From assembly GCA_039707655.1 (NCBI GenBank), contig CM077673.1:269398288-269462287 (forward strand): DNA of 64,000 bases, written 5' to 3'. The DNA comes from Elymus sibiricus (Eukaryota > Streptophyta > Magnoliopsida > Poales > Poaceae). Under the pieces are notes generated by a model that saw nothing but the letters and a program-made list of their open reading frames with translations, ran no database searches and was not told the origin of the DNA. Within the stretch, counting starts at the first letter, position 1. Every line of letters begins with the position of its first letter. Shown in pieces: positions 42,245 through 54,845 of the stretch. A program made the position numbers and the translations under genes.

Positions 42245-43681
42245 ATGCAAGTACTACTTTGCTTCGAGAGAGCTAATAAAATCTTGCAATAAGTATGTGA
42301 GTTCTTTATGACTAATGTCAATCCATGGATGTACGCACTCTCACCTTCTCATATTTGTTAGCCTCTTTGGTACCGTGCATTGCCCATGCTCACCTCGAGG
42401 ATCGGTGCGACCTTCAACGGTGCATCCAAACCCCATGACATGATACGCTCTGTTGCACATAAGCCTTATTATATCTTCCTCAAAACAGCCACCATACCTA
42501 CCTATTATGGCAATTCCATAGCCATTCCGAGATATATTGCCATGCAACTTCCACCGTTACATCATATGACTAGTACACTCATTGTCATATTGGTTTGCAT
42601 GATTGTAATATAGCTAGCATAATATTACTATGGATTGTCCATTCTTTTATATCCTTTGCTACGGTAGATCATTGCACATCCTGGTACATTGCCAGAGGCA
42701 TCCATATAGAGTCATATTATAATTTTTCATGTTGAGTTGTAAGTAAATAAAAGTGTGATGATCATCATTATTAGGGTACTATCTCAGTGAGGAAAGGATG
42801 ATGGAGACTATGATTCCCCCACAAGTCGAGATGAGACTCCGGATGAAAAATAAAAGAAAGAAAGAAAAAAAGAAAGAAAGAAAAAAGAAGAAATGAGAAA
42901 AAATAAATGGGAGAAAAGAGAGAAGGGACAGTGCTACTACCTTTTTTCCACACTTGTTCCTCAAAGTGGCACCATGTTCTTCATATAGAGAATCTCTTGT
43001 TTTGTCACTTTCATATGCTAGTGGGAATTTTTCATTATAGAACTTGGCTTGTATATTCCGATGACGGGCTTCCTCAAATGCCCGAGGTCTTCATGAGAAA
43101 GTAACTTGGATGCACACCCACTTAGATTCATTTGAGCTTTCATACACTTATACCTCTAGTGCATCCGTTGCATGGCAATCCCTACTCCTCGCATTGATAT
43201 CTATTAATGGGCATCTCCATAGCCTGTTGATACGCCTAGTTGATGCGAGACCTTCTTCTCCACTTTTACCCCTTTGAAACCTACCACCATATTCTATTAC
43301 ACCTTTATGCTATATCCATGGTTCACGCTCATATATTGCATGAGTAATAAAAAGTTGAAGCGCGTTAAGAAGTACGATCCAATTGCCTGACTTGACATTG
43401 TGGTGCTTGACATTTGTATTTATGTGGTGAAGAAGGAGCCATGCTATTCTAATATGATAAAATGAATAGGTGGTGAACATTCTTTAAGTCTCGTATATTT
43501 TGAAACTTGATGATTATGTTGCTTATGTTTATAGGTATTACTATCTTAATGTTTGTTAATTCATCATTTCTCAATGATCATACCTGCAATAGATTACATG
43601 TTGGGTAGCATGTCACATCAAAAATTCAATTTTTATCATTTACCTACTCGAGGACGAGTAGGAATTAAGCTTGGGGATGCT
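42245..43681 (+). mobile_element. Element S 3' untranslated region, duplication copy 2, right part
   Basis: Continues 24395 and matches 8270-9705, including the (GAAA)n tract (42845-42905) and the pre-LTR stretch AAGCTTGGGGATGC. No gene. Confidence 0.85.
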
Positions 43682-45262
43682 TGATACGTCTCCAACGTAT
43701 CTATAATTTTTGTTTGTTCCATGCTATAATATTATCATTCTAGGATGATTTTTGGGTGATTAATTACCAATTCATATTATTTTTTAGCACTAACCTATTA
43801 ACCCAGTGCCCAGTGCCAGTTGGTGTTTTCTGCATGTTTTTAACTTTTCAGGTTTACAGTACTAAACGAAGTCCAATTGCCCCGAAACAGTTTTATGATT
43901 TTTTCTGGACCAAAAGAAGACTTGGAAGCTTCGAGAGGAGACCGGAGACCGCACGAGGGAAGGAGCACACAACAGGGCGCGCCCAGGGGGAGGTTGCCCT
44001 CTAATGTGTGTTGCCTCCCTCGGGTGGCCCCGATGCCCCTCTCTGGCCTACAAATTCTGATAAATCCCAAAAACCTCAGAGAGCCTCCCGAAACACTTTT
44101 TCCGCCGCCGCAAGTCTCTGTTCCGCCGTGTGCCCATCTAGAGCCCTGTTCCAGTGCCCTGTCGGAGGGGGGGATCGATCACGGAGAGCCTCTACATCAA
44201 CCTTGCTGCTCCCATGGTGATGTGTGAGTAGTTCCTTACAGACCTATTGGTCCGTTGTTAGTACCTAGATGGCTATCTCTCTCTCTTGATCTTCAATACA
44301 AAGTTCACCGCATCTTCGCGGTGATCTATTCGATGTAGTCACTTTGTGCGGTGCGTTTGTTGCGATCCGATGAATTGTGGATTTATGTTCAGATTATTCA
44401 TGAAAAAGATTTGAGTCTTCTTTGATTTCTATTATGATTATTATTTGCATGATTATTATAGCTTCTTAAATCTCTTCGATCTATTGAAATAATTTGGCCA
44501 ACTAGATTGATATTACTTAAGTGAGAGGGGTGCGTTGTAGTGGGTTCAGCCTGACGGGTTTCTATATCCCAGTGACAAAGTAGGGGACAAGATACGTCTT
44601 TGTGTTGTTGCCACTAAGGATAAAATGATGGTGTTAATTCATATTGATTGAATTCACTTTGTCTACATCATGTCATTGTTCTCCAAGCATTACTCTGTTT
44701 TACTTAATACTCTAGATGCATGATGGATAGCGGTCGATGGGTGGAGTAATAGTAATAGGTGCAGGCATGAGTCGGCATATTTGGTTATGGACGTGATGCC
44801 TATATACACATGATCATTGACGTGAATAAATATTGCATAACTATCCGCCTTTCAATCAATTGCCCAACAGTAATTTGTTTGGCCATTGTATGCCTACTAT
44901 ATGAGAGAAGCCACTAGAGAATACTACGGCCCCCGGGTCTATTCACTTATAAATTTAAAAAAGCCTTTAATACCTTGCTGCCATTTATTTACTTTTATTT
45001 TATTTTGCAATTTAGAATATTCAACTATCATCTACATACTTCACTAGCTTGCAAATAACGAGTCCAAGGGGATTGACAACCCTCTTACCCGCGTTGGGTG
45101 CAAATGTTTGCTTCTTTGTGTGCAGTCGCTGAAGATGGGGGTTGTGTGCAACTCCTATTGGTTCAATAAACCTTAGTTTTCCACTGAGGGAAATACTTAT
45201 CTATACTGTGCTGCATCACCCGTTCCTCTTCACGGAAAACCCAACGCAGATCACAAGTATCA
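43682..45262 (+). repeat. Element S 3' LTR, duplication copy 2 (uninterrupted)
   Basis: 1581 bp, TGATACG...GTATCA. This undisturbed copy defines the empty sites of the two insertions in copy 1. Its TATA position reads TACAAA (about 44049). Confidence 0.9.
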
Positions 45263-45265
45263 ACT

Positions 45266-45745
45266 GCCTTATGTGATTCACGAGCCGGTGTTAGTGTTAT
45301 GCCTTTCTCTATATATAAAAGACTTGATTTGAATAAGCTCACACCTACTGAAATATCTTTGCAAATAGTTGATAAGTCTACTGATATACCTATTTGGATT
45401 TGTGAGGATGTCCCCATTGTTGTTGCAAATGTTACTATTTTGACGGACTTTGTTATTCTTGAGATGCCCGAGGACGACAACATGTCGATTATACTTGGTA
45501 GACCGTTTTTGAATACTGCAGGGGTTGTTATTGATTGCAACAAAAGCAAGTTTACTTTTGATGTTAATGGGAACCAACACACGGTATACTTTCCGAAGAA
45601 ATGAGTTATGGTTAATAATATCAATTCTATTAAGCAAGTGGCAACAATTACTTTTGGAGAGTTCAAATTACCTCTACCTACGGCCAAGAAGAAATATGAT
45701 ATTCTTATTGTTGGGGAAATGCATATCCCTATTGAGGTAACTTAG
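45266..45745 (+). pseudogene. Element O aspartic protease, copy 2
   Basis: 480 nt, no frameshift. The active site reads CDSRAGVSV where copy 1 has CDSGAGVSV (GGA to CGA), and a TGA at 45602-45604 replaces the CAA of copy 1. The second conserved strand SIILGRPFLNTAGVVIDCNK is present. So copies 1 and 2 carry different inactivating lesions, all acquired after the duplication. The upstream half of the gene lies beyond S, outside the window. Confidence 0.8.
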
Positions 45746-46537
45746 TGTCATACCAAAAAATCGGTTTCATGCCAATCGATAATGGTTCGTTAATAAGACT
45801 TGATCAACCTTGTTAATGGATTCTTTTCGAGTAGCATGTGGTCGATAAATTTAGTAGGCACAACTTTCTGTAACTTTAGTTTGCTCTCTATTATTTATAG
45901 TTTAACAAACAAAAATGCCATGATTATCTTGTTTTCTGAATAAACCGTGCAATAGAAAAATGACCCAAAAATAAAAGTACTCAGAATGCCACAAAATTTT
46001 AACATTAATTTTGGTAGAATAGATTAGAATTTCTGGAGCTGAAAACATCCCAGGGGGTGCACCTGCTGCTCAGAAGGCAGCAGGGCGCGACCACCCCTCA
46101 TGGGCGCACCTATGTGCCTTGTGGGTCCCACAGGGACCCACTCACTTATTCCTTCAGTTCACATCGTCTCTCACATCTAGCAAAAATTCCTGGTAGCTCT
46201 CTTTCTCTCTCTCTCTCTCGTGTTCTTTCTCCCAAACCTAAGATTTTCGATCTCTTTGCTCGGAGCTCTGTTTCCAAAACTGTTTTGAGGGATTTCTCCA
46301 TAGTATGTGACTCCTCCATTGCTCAGATTAGTTTTTGCTATAGTAGATTATATCTTGCATATTTTGCTGCACTTGGTGCTACTGAAAATGAGTCTGCATG
46401 TTGAATTCTATGAGTTCTAAGTAGTTTGAATGCTTGATATGGCCTCTAGGTATCCCTATGAGTAGTTGCTATCAATCTTACAAAGTTTCTTGACATGATT
46501 TTGTGGCCCAAAATTTCATAAATTTGTTCATAAGAAA
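45746..46537. other. Element O leader before ORF-1, copy 2
   Basis: Matches 22197-22985, with a longer (TC)n run (about 46201-46220). Non-coding. Confidence 0.6.
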
Positions 46538-47518
46538 ATGAACTTCTTACGGAGAAGTTCTTCGAGCCGGAGTCCCAAGGGAATTGTTGGGGATGTCCGG
46601 GATCGTGACCTAAACATTCCACGCAGGGCAGTGGTTTGGTTGTGCGAGTGTCCACACCATGCCTTCATGTCGGAAGTCGGGTTCCACCAAGAGTTCATGC
46701 AATTTTTTGCAAATGCTGGTTTGACCAACTTCCTCTCAGATGAGTGTGACCAATACCCCATCCTTATGAATTCCTTTGTGCAAAAATTCTATTTCATGAA
46801 TAGGCTCGATGTTCCCTTGGTACGCTTTGATTTATATGTTGAACATTATGAGATACCATTTACCGAATTTTATCAAATATGCTTGATTCCCTCTAAGGGG
46901 GAATTAAGAGAACCCCGACCGAGGGAGTTTGAGGACTTCCTTCGCACCCTAACGGTGGGACAAAATAGGGGTATGTCAAGAGCCAGAGCGACTAGTTTAC
47001 ATTTTCCCACAGTGCACTACTTTGCTTTATTCATAGGGAAATGTTTGACTGCTAGGGATGAAGGTGGCACGATCAGTGCCCTTGACCTCTCCATTTTACG
47101 CCGTGCACTTTAAAATGACAACACATACAACTTAGGAGCTATCATTGCACGCCGCTTGCACATCAATAGGACTAAGGGTAGAATTTATGGGGGTATTTAT
47201 GCAACTCGCTTAGCGAAACGCTTTAATGTTAATATGCGCCCTCATGATTACTCGCTACCTAGAGTTTATTCGAATCATCAAGCTATGATAGATCACCACT
47301 TTATTGATAACCCTGAACCTCCTCATAACATTCGTTATAATTTGGTGTTTAGCGAGACTACTCGCGATGTTATGGTATTGCTTGCACCCTATTTGTTTGA
47401 TTCACATGCCAGGCAAGGATATGTCATCATGCCACCGGACATCACCGCTTACCGGAATGAGTTAGCTGCGGCGGAGGCTGAGGCCCAGGCTTGCGACGCT
47501 CAAATACCCCCCACCTAA
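46538..47518 (+). pseudogene. ATHILA ORF-1-like gene of element O, copy 2
   Basis: Full length (about 326 codons), starting MNFLRRSSSSRSPKGIVGDV and ending ACDAQIPPT. One nonsense change, TTA to TAA at about 47111, interrupts an otherwise open frame; copy 1 has TTA at that place. Conserved blocks are as in copy 1 (FHQEFMQFFANAGLTNFL, EIPFTEFYQICLIPSKGE, GAIIARRLHINRTKGRIYGG). The C-terminal part after QGYVIMPP, absent from copy 1, is Ala/Glu-rich (NELAAAEAEAQACDAQ). It occupies the env-like position; no signal peptide or transmembrane segment is visible, so I do not call it an envelope protein. Confidence 0.75.
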
Positions 47519-49675
47519 CTACTACGCTCCTGGACCAGATGGATATTATAGATGGTGACTACCAAGCTAGGCCAAGTCCTAAGCTTGGGGGAGTACGTAT
47601 TTCTCACCGACATTACATTCGTGTTCACATTTCATTTCAGTTGTCGGCGATCATCCTTTTTCATTTGTATATCCATATTAGTTTCATTTTTCGTTTTCTT
47701 CTTGTGTGTTTGAAAACCTTCGAAAACCCAAAAATACTTCTCGCTTCTTTTTGGTTTTTCTTTCTTGTTTTATTAGTTAGTAGTATTAAAATAAAACCAA
47801 AACATATTTCCCGTTTCTTGTTTTACTTGTTGGGAGCTTTCCCATGTAAATAGTTTTTCTCGCTTTTAGTTTTTCTTTCGTTAATTTGCTTTCTTCAGAA
47901 AAACTTAAAACTCCAAAAATATTTCAATGTGTTTCTCTGAAATTATTTTCTTTTCTTTGAGTTGTTGAAAGGAGAAGACCACGATGAAAATGTTGAGTGG
48001 CTTTCATATGCTATATTGTGGACTTAACGAAGAGCCAATATTACCTTGTCTTCTCCTTGAAATAAATGTTTTGTAGATCCCAGCTTAGTCCATATGCACA
48101 CTTGCACTATTATTATTTTCACATCATTCGGTTGTGCAAGTGAAAGGCAATAATGACGATATTTGATGAAGTGATTGCGGTAAAGAAAGTTGGTATGAAC
48201 TCTTCTTATTTTCCATTTTTGTAAATATGTTTAGCTTAGTTGCTTTTAATTCAGCATATTATGAGTAAACATGTTTGTGATGACAATTAGAGATTATAGT
48301 TGCTCATGCCATGCTTAAGTAGCTAGGAGTTGATAATGATTTATCATGTGTGTCAACATGCATTAAAATGGTTGTGATGTAGTATGTTAGCATGGTATCC
48401 TCCTCTGAGTAATTCGAGTGGCTTGACTTAGCACACGTGCAAACATGTAATTGAATCAAATCCAATGCAACCTTCATGATATTTATGTTCAGAGTGTTTA
48501 TATCCAACTCATGCTAATATTCAATGTTAAATAGTCACAATGCATAATTATGACAGTTGTCGCTCTCTAGCTAGTCGCTTCCTCGTCTATTTGCTAGCCT
48601 TCATCTGTACTAAGCGGGAATGCTGCTTGTGCATCCAAAATCCTTAAACCAAAGTTGTTCCACATGAGTCCACTATATCTACCTATATGCGGTATTACCA
48701 TGTCGTTCCAAATAAATTTGTATGTGCCACCTCAAATCATTCAAATAAATATTTGTTTTGTGTGCTCGTACCGCTCATGGACCGACGAGGCGGTCAGTAT
48801 CTTCCATACTAAGCGGGTTATTCTCATGATAGTGTTTATTCACTTGTCATTGCACGAGAGAGGCTGGTAAAAAGGATGCCAGTCCTGCATAATCACAAAT
48901 AAATTAAACAAACTCCCTTGGAAAGATAAACCGTTGGAGGCACCCGTGGATTCGGTTTGCCATGGCTCGTGTATGTATGGTGGTTGGGAGTAAACTTTGC
49001 AGTTCTGGTTGGGAACCACTTATAACGTGTTTAGCATGGTAGACACCGAAGTCCTTTGTCGTGACGTTGAAAGGAAAGGCACACCGCCCAAAATAATACT
49101 TTCATCTCTGCTTTAAACCATGAGCTCTGGCACCTCTCCAAGTCAATGCTTCCCTCTGTGGAGGGCCTTTCTATTTACTTTCATGTTATTTACTTTTATT
49201 GTTGAGTCATCATCTTCTTATCGAAAGCACTAGTCCTGAGAGTGCTATTGTCATTTTTATTCATTCATTCTAGTTAATGTTGGATGTTAGCATGACTGGA
49301 TCTCTTCTACACTGAAATACCATGTTTAGTCGTTGCTTGAACCTTAGAGGTGTTGTGCATTTATGTTTTGCGGTCTCAGAAAGGGCTAGTGAGATACCAT
49401 GTTGTCATATTATATCATGATTGTTTTGACAAATTGTTGACATCCGAGATATCTTATTATTGCTCGCTAGTTGGTTATGTTATGTCATGAGTAAATGTGA
49501 GACCTAATTGTTATCATTGACATAGTTAGTTCATGCTCTTTGCCGAAAACCTGAACATTGAGTTAAGTATATTTATAACAACGAGAACAAAAGAGTTTAT
49601 AAAAGTTTTCTTTATCACTTTCAGTTTGTCAACTGAATTGCTTGAGGACAAGCAATGAATTAAGCTTGGGGGAGT
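47519..49675. other. Element O 3' untranslated region and polypurine tract
   Basis: No gene. It contains TAAGCTTGGGGGAGTA at about 47579 and the same AAGCTTGGGGGAG again directly before the LTR (49663-49675), T-rich runs at 47650-47960, and small untranslated ORFs without recognisable products. Confidence 0.7.
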
Positions 49676-50788
49676 TGATATGTCTCCAATTTATCTACTT
49701 TTCCAAACACTTTTGCTCTTGTTTTGGACTCTAGTTTGGATGATTTGAATGAAACTAACCTGGACTGACGCTGTTTTCAGCAGAACTACCATGGTGTTGT
49801 TTTCGTGCAGAAATATAAGTTCTTGGAATTGAACGAAACTTTTTGGAGAATTTTTCTGGAATATATAAAAAATATTGGAGCAAAGACCTGCCGGAGGGGG
49901 GCCACGAGTTGCCCACAAGGCAGCTGTGCGCGGTCACCCCCCTGGGCGTGCCCAGGTGCCTTGTGGGGCCCACGCAGCTCCGCCGACCCTAATTCCAAGC
50001 CTGTAAATTCATATTCTCCGAGAAAAATTGGGAGAGAAGTTTTCATCGCGATCTATGAGATGGAGCCGCCGCCACCTCATCTTCTTCTTCAAGAGGGCTG
50101 ACCTGGAGTCCGTTTGGGGCTTCGGAGAGTGCAAATCGTCGCCATCGTCATCACCAACCCTTCTCCGTCAACAATTCCATGATGCTCACCACCGGGAGTG
50201 AGTAATTCCTTTGTAGGCTTGCTGGATGGTGATGGGATTGGATGAGATTTATCATGTAATCGAGTTGTTTTGATAGGGCTTGATCCCTAGTATCCACTCT
50301 GTTATGAGATTGATGTTGCTATGACTTTGTTATGCTTAATGCTTGTCACTAGGGCCCGAGTGCCATGATTTCAGATCTGAACCTATTATGTTTCCATGAA
50401 TATGAGAGTTTTTTAGATCCTATCTTCCAAGTTGTATGCACCTACTATGTGTTATGATTCGCATCCCCCAACGTGACAATAACTGGGATTCTTTCCGGTG
50501 ATGACCGTAGTTTGAGGAGTTCATGTATTCAGCATGTGTTAATGCTTTGTTCCGGTTCTCTATTAAAAGGAGACTTAATATCTCTTAGTTTCCATATGGA
50601 CCCCGCTGCCATGGGAGGGTAGGACAAAAGATCTCATGCAAGTTCTTATTATAAGCACGTGTGACTATATACGGAATACATGCCTACATTATATTGATGA
50701 ATTGGAGCTAGTAATGTGTTGCTCTAATGTGTAACTGTTATATGATGAATGCCATCCATATCAATCCATCACTGATCCATGGCCTATG
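49676..50788 (+). repeat. Element O 3' LTR, left part
   Basis: Starts TGATATGTCTCC after the polypurine tract and contains the inverted GCCCACAAGGCA / TGCCTTGTGGGG (about 49910-49967). It is interrupted at 50789 by another LTR and does not resume in the window. Confidence 0.8.
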
Positions 50789-53700
50789 TGTCACAGCCCT
50801 AGAATTTAGTTGCAATATTTATATTAGTTGCATCAGTGGCATTCATGCATGCATCTATTTCTTTTGAAATGAATTTGAAGTGAGGAGTGATCAAGCCTCA
50901 AAAGTGATTTTTTGTCAAAAGTGTAATATAAAAATTGCCTCAAAGAAGTCCAAGTAAATGTCCCTGGTATTCCAAGAAAATATTGGCATGAGGTAAAATG
51001 AAAATCAATATTTTTGGAATCACAGAAACATTTTATCTAGGGCATTTGAGTTAATCAAATAATTATTTGACTTGGATATATATTTCCTATATACTAGGTA
51101 TGTATCCAATAATTCTGAAAATTATTGTGGGGTTTTGAAATAATTCATTTTGCATCCACATAATTTAACAGGAGAAAATAAATTGGTTTAGTATTTGTTA
51201 CTAAATCAAAAACACACTGCAAATTAGAAAACAGAAATAGATATAAAATAGAGCAGAAACATACCTGTGCAGCCCAGCACTACAGAAGACCCAGCCCACC
51301 AGGGGCAACTCCGTCTTCAACCACTGCCTACTGGCAGAGGCGAGACCGCTGCCTGCCTCGATAGCCAACGCGATGGCGGGGATAGACGTCTCGAAGCCAT
51401 CCGGATCCCTCTGACCTCTCCATCCTCCCCCCTTGCTCTCTCCCTCCCACTGCACCCCATGGCTGAGTCGCCATGGCAGCGCCACCACGAAACCCATAGC
51501 CGCCGGCCATTCCGTGCCTCACCACCATGCTCAGAAGAACCGCATCATCGCCCTCGTCCTCCAGGCCAAGCTGGGAATCGTCGGAGGCTCTGCATTGCCA
51601 CCCTGCCGTCGTCTCCTACCTCGGACCTGCCAAACGTTGTCGCTAAATTCTCCACCCCCGAGTCGTCCCCGCGCATGCTAAGCTACTCCACGAACCCTAT
51701 GTGAGCTCCGCCACTGTTTCCCCCTATCACCCTGCTCGATCTCGTCCTCTAGCCGCTGTCCCCATTGAGGCCGAGCTCCGGCCATCGCCATTGTTGTCGG
51801 GCCTCATGCTCCCGAGCTCCGCCGCATGCAGCTGTGGCACGGTCGTGCTCCTAGTGACGCCAGGATGCCGTAGAGCCCTTCAGAAAGCCTCCTCACGCCC
51901 TGTAGTGTCGCGCCGCTCGAGACCGAATGCCGGCCGCCGCCCAAACGCTTAGCGGCGTCGTTCCCGGCCTCCTCGCGCCCAGGCACATGCCCCACTGGAC
52001 GCGGCGCACGTCCAGCTCCCCGTAGGACCAACCCGTGGCCAAAACCATTGCCCGTAGGCAAAACCCGAGCATCTCCGGCGTACCACCGCCGCAGTTTGTG
52101 GTCGCCGGCCGGCTGACGTGGTCAGCTTAGTTAGGGGCTAATCACCGGTTAGATTAACCTCCTAACACTGACTATGGGCCCCACTGAAGCTCATTAGCGG
52201 CGGGTTAATCTTAAGTAAGTCTAGATTAACACTGAGCCACTGACATGTGGGTCCCAGCCGACAGGTTTGACCTGGGCTGGCGGCTTTGACTCGATGACGT
52301 CACTATGACATAATGCTGACACAGTAAATCCTTTCTGGTTTTCAAATAAATACTAATGAATTATTAATTCCAGAAATTCTAAAAACTTCTAAAAATCATA
52401 GTAATTTATCTGTAACTCCAATGAAAAAAGTTATATATGAAAAATGATCAGAAAAATTCAAGGAATCTGTTTAAGCCATTCTCATGCATGTTTGAGCAAG
52501 CTAAGAACGTCAACTAGGACAAATGATGGTTAGGACAATTTGATAATTAGTGTTGGAGTTGGAATTTAGTATATATTTGAATTCCACTTCACTTAATATG
52601 ACTATCCATTTCATTATATCAATTCAATGCCTTAACATGCCATATCATACATCATGTTTGTTGCATTGCATTAAATGTGTTCATTTCCTATTTTGTCGGT
52701 GTTGTTCCTTCTCGGTAGAAGATGGTTCCGATGTTACAATCATTGACACTGATGAAGAGAAGTGCTATCTTCAGAACTGTCAGGCAAGCAACCCCCTTGA
52801 GCATACTGATATAAACCCACTCTCTCGCTCCTGCTCTCTTTTGCTGTATTAGGACAATGATGATTCAACTGTTACATGTTCTCGGTAGTTGAACCCATTC
52901 CTTTGCATGACCTGTCTTTGTCACCGTAAATAGTTGAAACCACTTAGCATGAGTAGCAACTGTTTGAGCCTTGTTGTGCTTACTCATCCATGCTTGCTTA
53001 CTGTGCTTGCTATGCTTAGAGTCGTGTCGGCTCTGATCCATCTGGACGATGAATCCGAATGTTGGTGTTCATGTCCTACTGTGTAAGAGCTAAGTGTGTG
53101 AACACGATTTGGTAAAGGTAGCGATGAGAGGCCATGTAGGAGTACATGGCGGGTTGTCTCATTGGGACCGTCCTTAAGAACTGAGTTCTGTGTATGTTAT
53201 CCTAGACAAGATACTACCATGCATTGGGCCCGAAACCAATGGACCCTCTCGGCTTATTAATCGCCTTGATCTCTGTCCAGGAGTTGCAACTAGTTTCTAG
53301 TGTTTGTAGGATGTGCTGGCGGCCGTGCATAGCGCTGACCGGAGGGGTAGGCTATGGCGCGGTAGATGCACCTATGGCCGGGTGTACCAAGCGTAGAACC
53401 ATCCGTCGAGGTGGGCTTGGGAACCCTGCACACATCGTTTGGGGCCGTAATGGAAACTTTGGCCGGACTTCCTTGCGGGTTCAGTCTCAAATAGGCGATA
53501 AACCTGGACTAGAGTCTTGTGTGGTTAACGGTCGTGCCCGACTCCCTCGCTGGGCTTCCGCTTGAAGGTTGCCGAGGTGCCTTTTTATGTGCACATGGCG
53601 ATAAGTGGCGGGAGCGTGTGTGAAGAAGCATACCCCTGCAGGGTAAATAATTTGTTCGAATAGCCGCGTCCTCGGATATGGACTACTTGTAAAACTTATG

Positions 53701-54829
53701 TGGTTCATAGACAATTGAAATAGATACTCTAAAATGTGGAAGATAAGCGTGAGTGCTATGGATGGCCTTTTCCGTAGGGAGACGGGAGTGGATCCATAGT
53801 GGTGTACTAATTTGGTGAATATGTGGACTCGTGTGCGCTATCCACCTCAAAGATAATGCTTCTAGTCGTAGTACAGGTTAGCCAAGAGTCAAAGTTGGCT
53901 TGCTGCAACAAACTCCACAACCCCTTTGTTGACAATGATGCATATGTAGATAGTTCTAATGTAAGTCTTGCTGAGTACCTTTGTACTCACGGTTGCTTAA
54001 TTTATGTTTTTGCAGAGGAGACGTCAGTCTCATTAGTGATTCTTACGATGTGAAGTTCAATGTTGACCAGATTAGCTTGGGGATCCCAAACAGAGGTCTG
54101 GCTCCTTTGGTAGGGTCGTTGTAGCTTTTTCAGGCTCTTCTAGCCGCTTTTAATAGATGTTTGTACCCAGACATGTATCTTCCGCTTGTTGATTCTATGC
54201 TCTGAATGATGGGTCATGTGACCCTCTGCTTGTAACATTATACTATGTAGGCTCTCTGGAGCCTTCTAAATAAATGTAATGTTATAGAGTTATGTTGTGA
54301 TGCCATGCTGTATCTACGCATATCGTGCATATTGCGTGTATGATTGAAATGCATTGGTATGTGTGGGATTCAACACCTGGTTGTATGCCTTTAGTAGCCT
54401 TCTTTATGGGGAAATGCCTCTTTGTGCTTCCATGAGCCTTGGTAGCTCGCTACTGCTCCGGACACATTGATTGACCGGCGTGTATCCTTCTTTGCTGTTG
54501 TGTCTGTCCCTAAGGGGAAATGTCACACGGTGTAATGGAGTCCTTGTAGCTTGCTACGACTCATCTACACACGCTGATGACCGACACCTGCATTGTTGGG
54601 TTACGTATGCATGTCCCTGTACGGTTATGCCACTTGGGTCTATGACTAGTTATGTCAACCCGGGTTCTTGACATATGGATTCTAGCGACATAATCATATA
54701 CGTGAGCCAAAAGGCGCAAACGGTCCGGCCAAGGTAAGGTGGCAGCCGTTGTGTACCGTGCGTGAGGCCGCAAAGCTATATGATGTGTTACATGCTAGAT
54801 CTGTGTGGCTTAGGATCGGGGTCCCGACA
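50789..54829 (+). repeat. 5' LTR of the Del/Tekay-like element (4041 bp)
   Basis: TGTCACAGCC...GGTCCCGACA. An AT-rich start, a GC-rich block (51270-52110) with long but accidental ORFs, then AT-rich again. About 3-4% different from the 3' LTR over the first 400 bases by eye; the 3' LTR has about 35 extra bases near 59965-60000. Confidence 0.9.
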
Positions 54830-54833
54830 GTGT

Positions 54834-54845
54834 TGGTATCAGAGC
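54834..54845 (+). promoter_or_regulatory. Primer-binding site, perfect initiator tRNA-Met complement
   Basis: TGGTATCAGAGC, 4 nt after the LTR end. Confidence 0.9.

Larger units (their letters stand above)
23883..47434. repeat. Tandem duplication, copy 2
   Basis: Same order as 7758-23882: S 3' region, S LTR, O protease, leader, ORF-1. Without Angela 1 (24396-42239 plus a 5-bp target duplication) it is about 5.70 kb, against about 5.69 kb for copy 1. Confidence 0.85.
45263..50788 (+). mobile_element. Element O (Athila-type Gypsy), right part with 3' LTR start
   Basis: Protease, leader, ORF-1, a long untranslated region and a polypurine-like AATTAAGCTTGGGGGAG lead to an LTR starting TGATATGTCTCC at 49676. 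The LTR is cut at 50788 by the Del/Tekay-like element. No RT, RNase H or integrase between protease and ORF-1, so this copy is non-autonomous. It resembles BAGY-2/Derami-type elements from memory; the family is not verified. Confidence 0.75.

Noticed and set aside
42845..42905. (GAAA)n tract considered as a LINE/SINE tail.
   Set aside because: The same tract is inside the S 3' region in both duplication copies, without flanking target duplications.
51267..51952. GC-rich ORFs of 70-145 codons in the Del/Tekay-like LTR, repeated at 59970-60709.
   Set aside because: They lie inside LTRs in both orientations and in several overlapping frames, the pattern of GC-rich chance ORFs, with no domain.
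54834..54845. tRNA-like sequence TGGTATCAGAGC.
   Set aside because: Only the primer-binding complement to initiator tRNA-Met; no tRNA gene fold around it.
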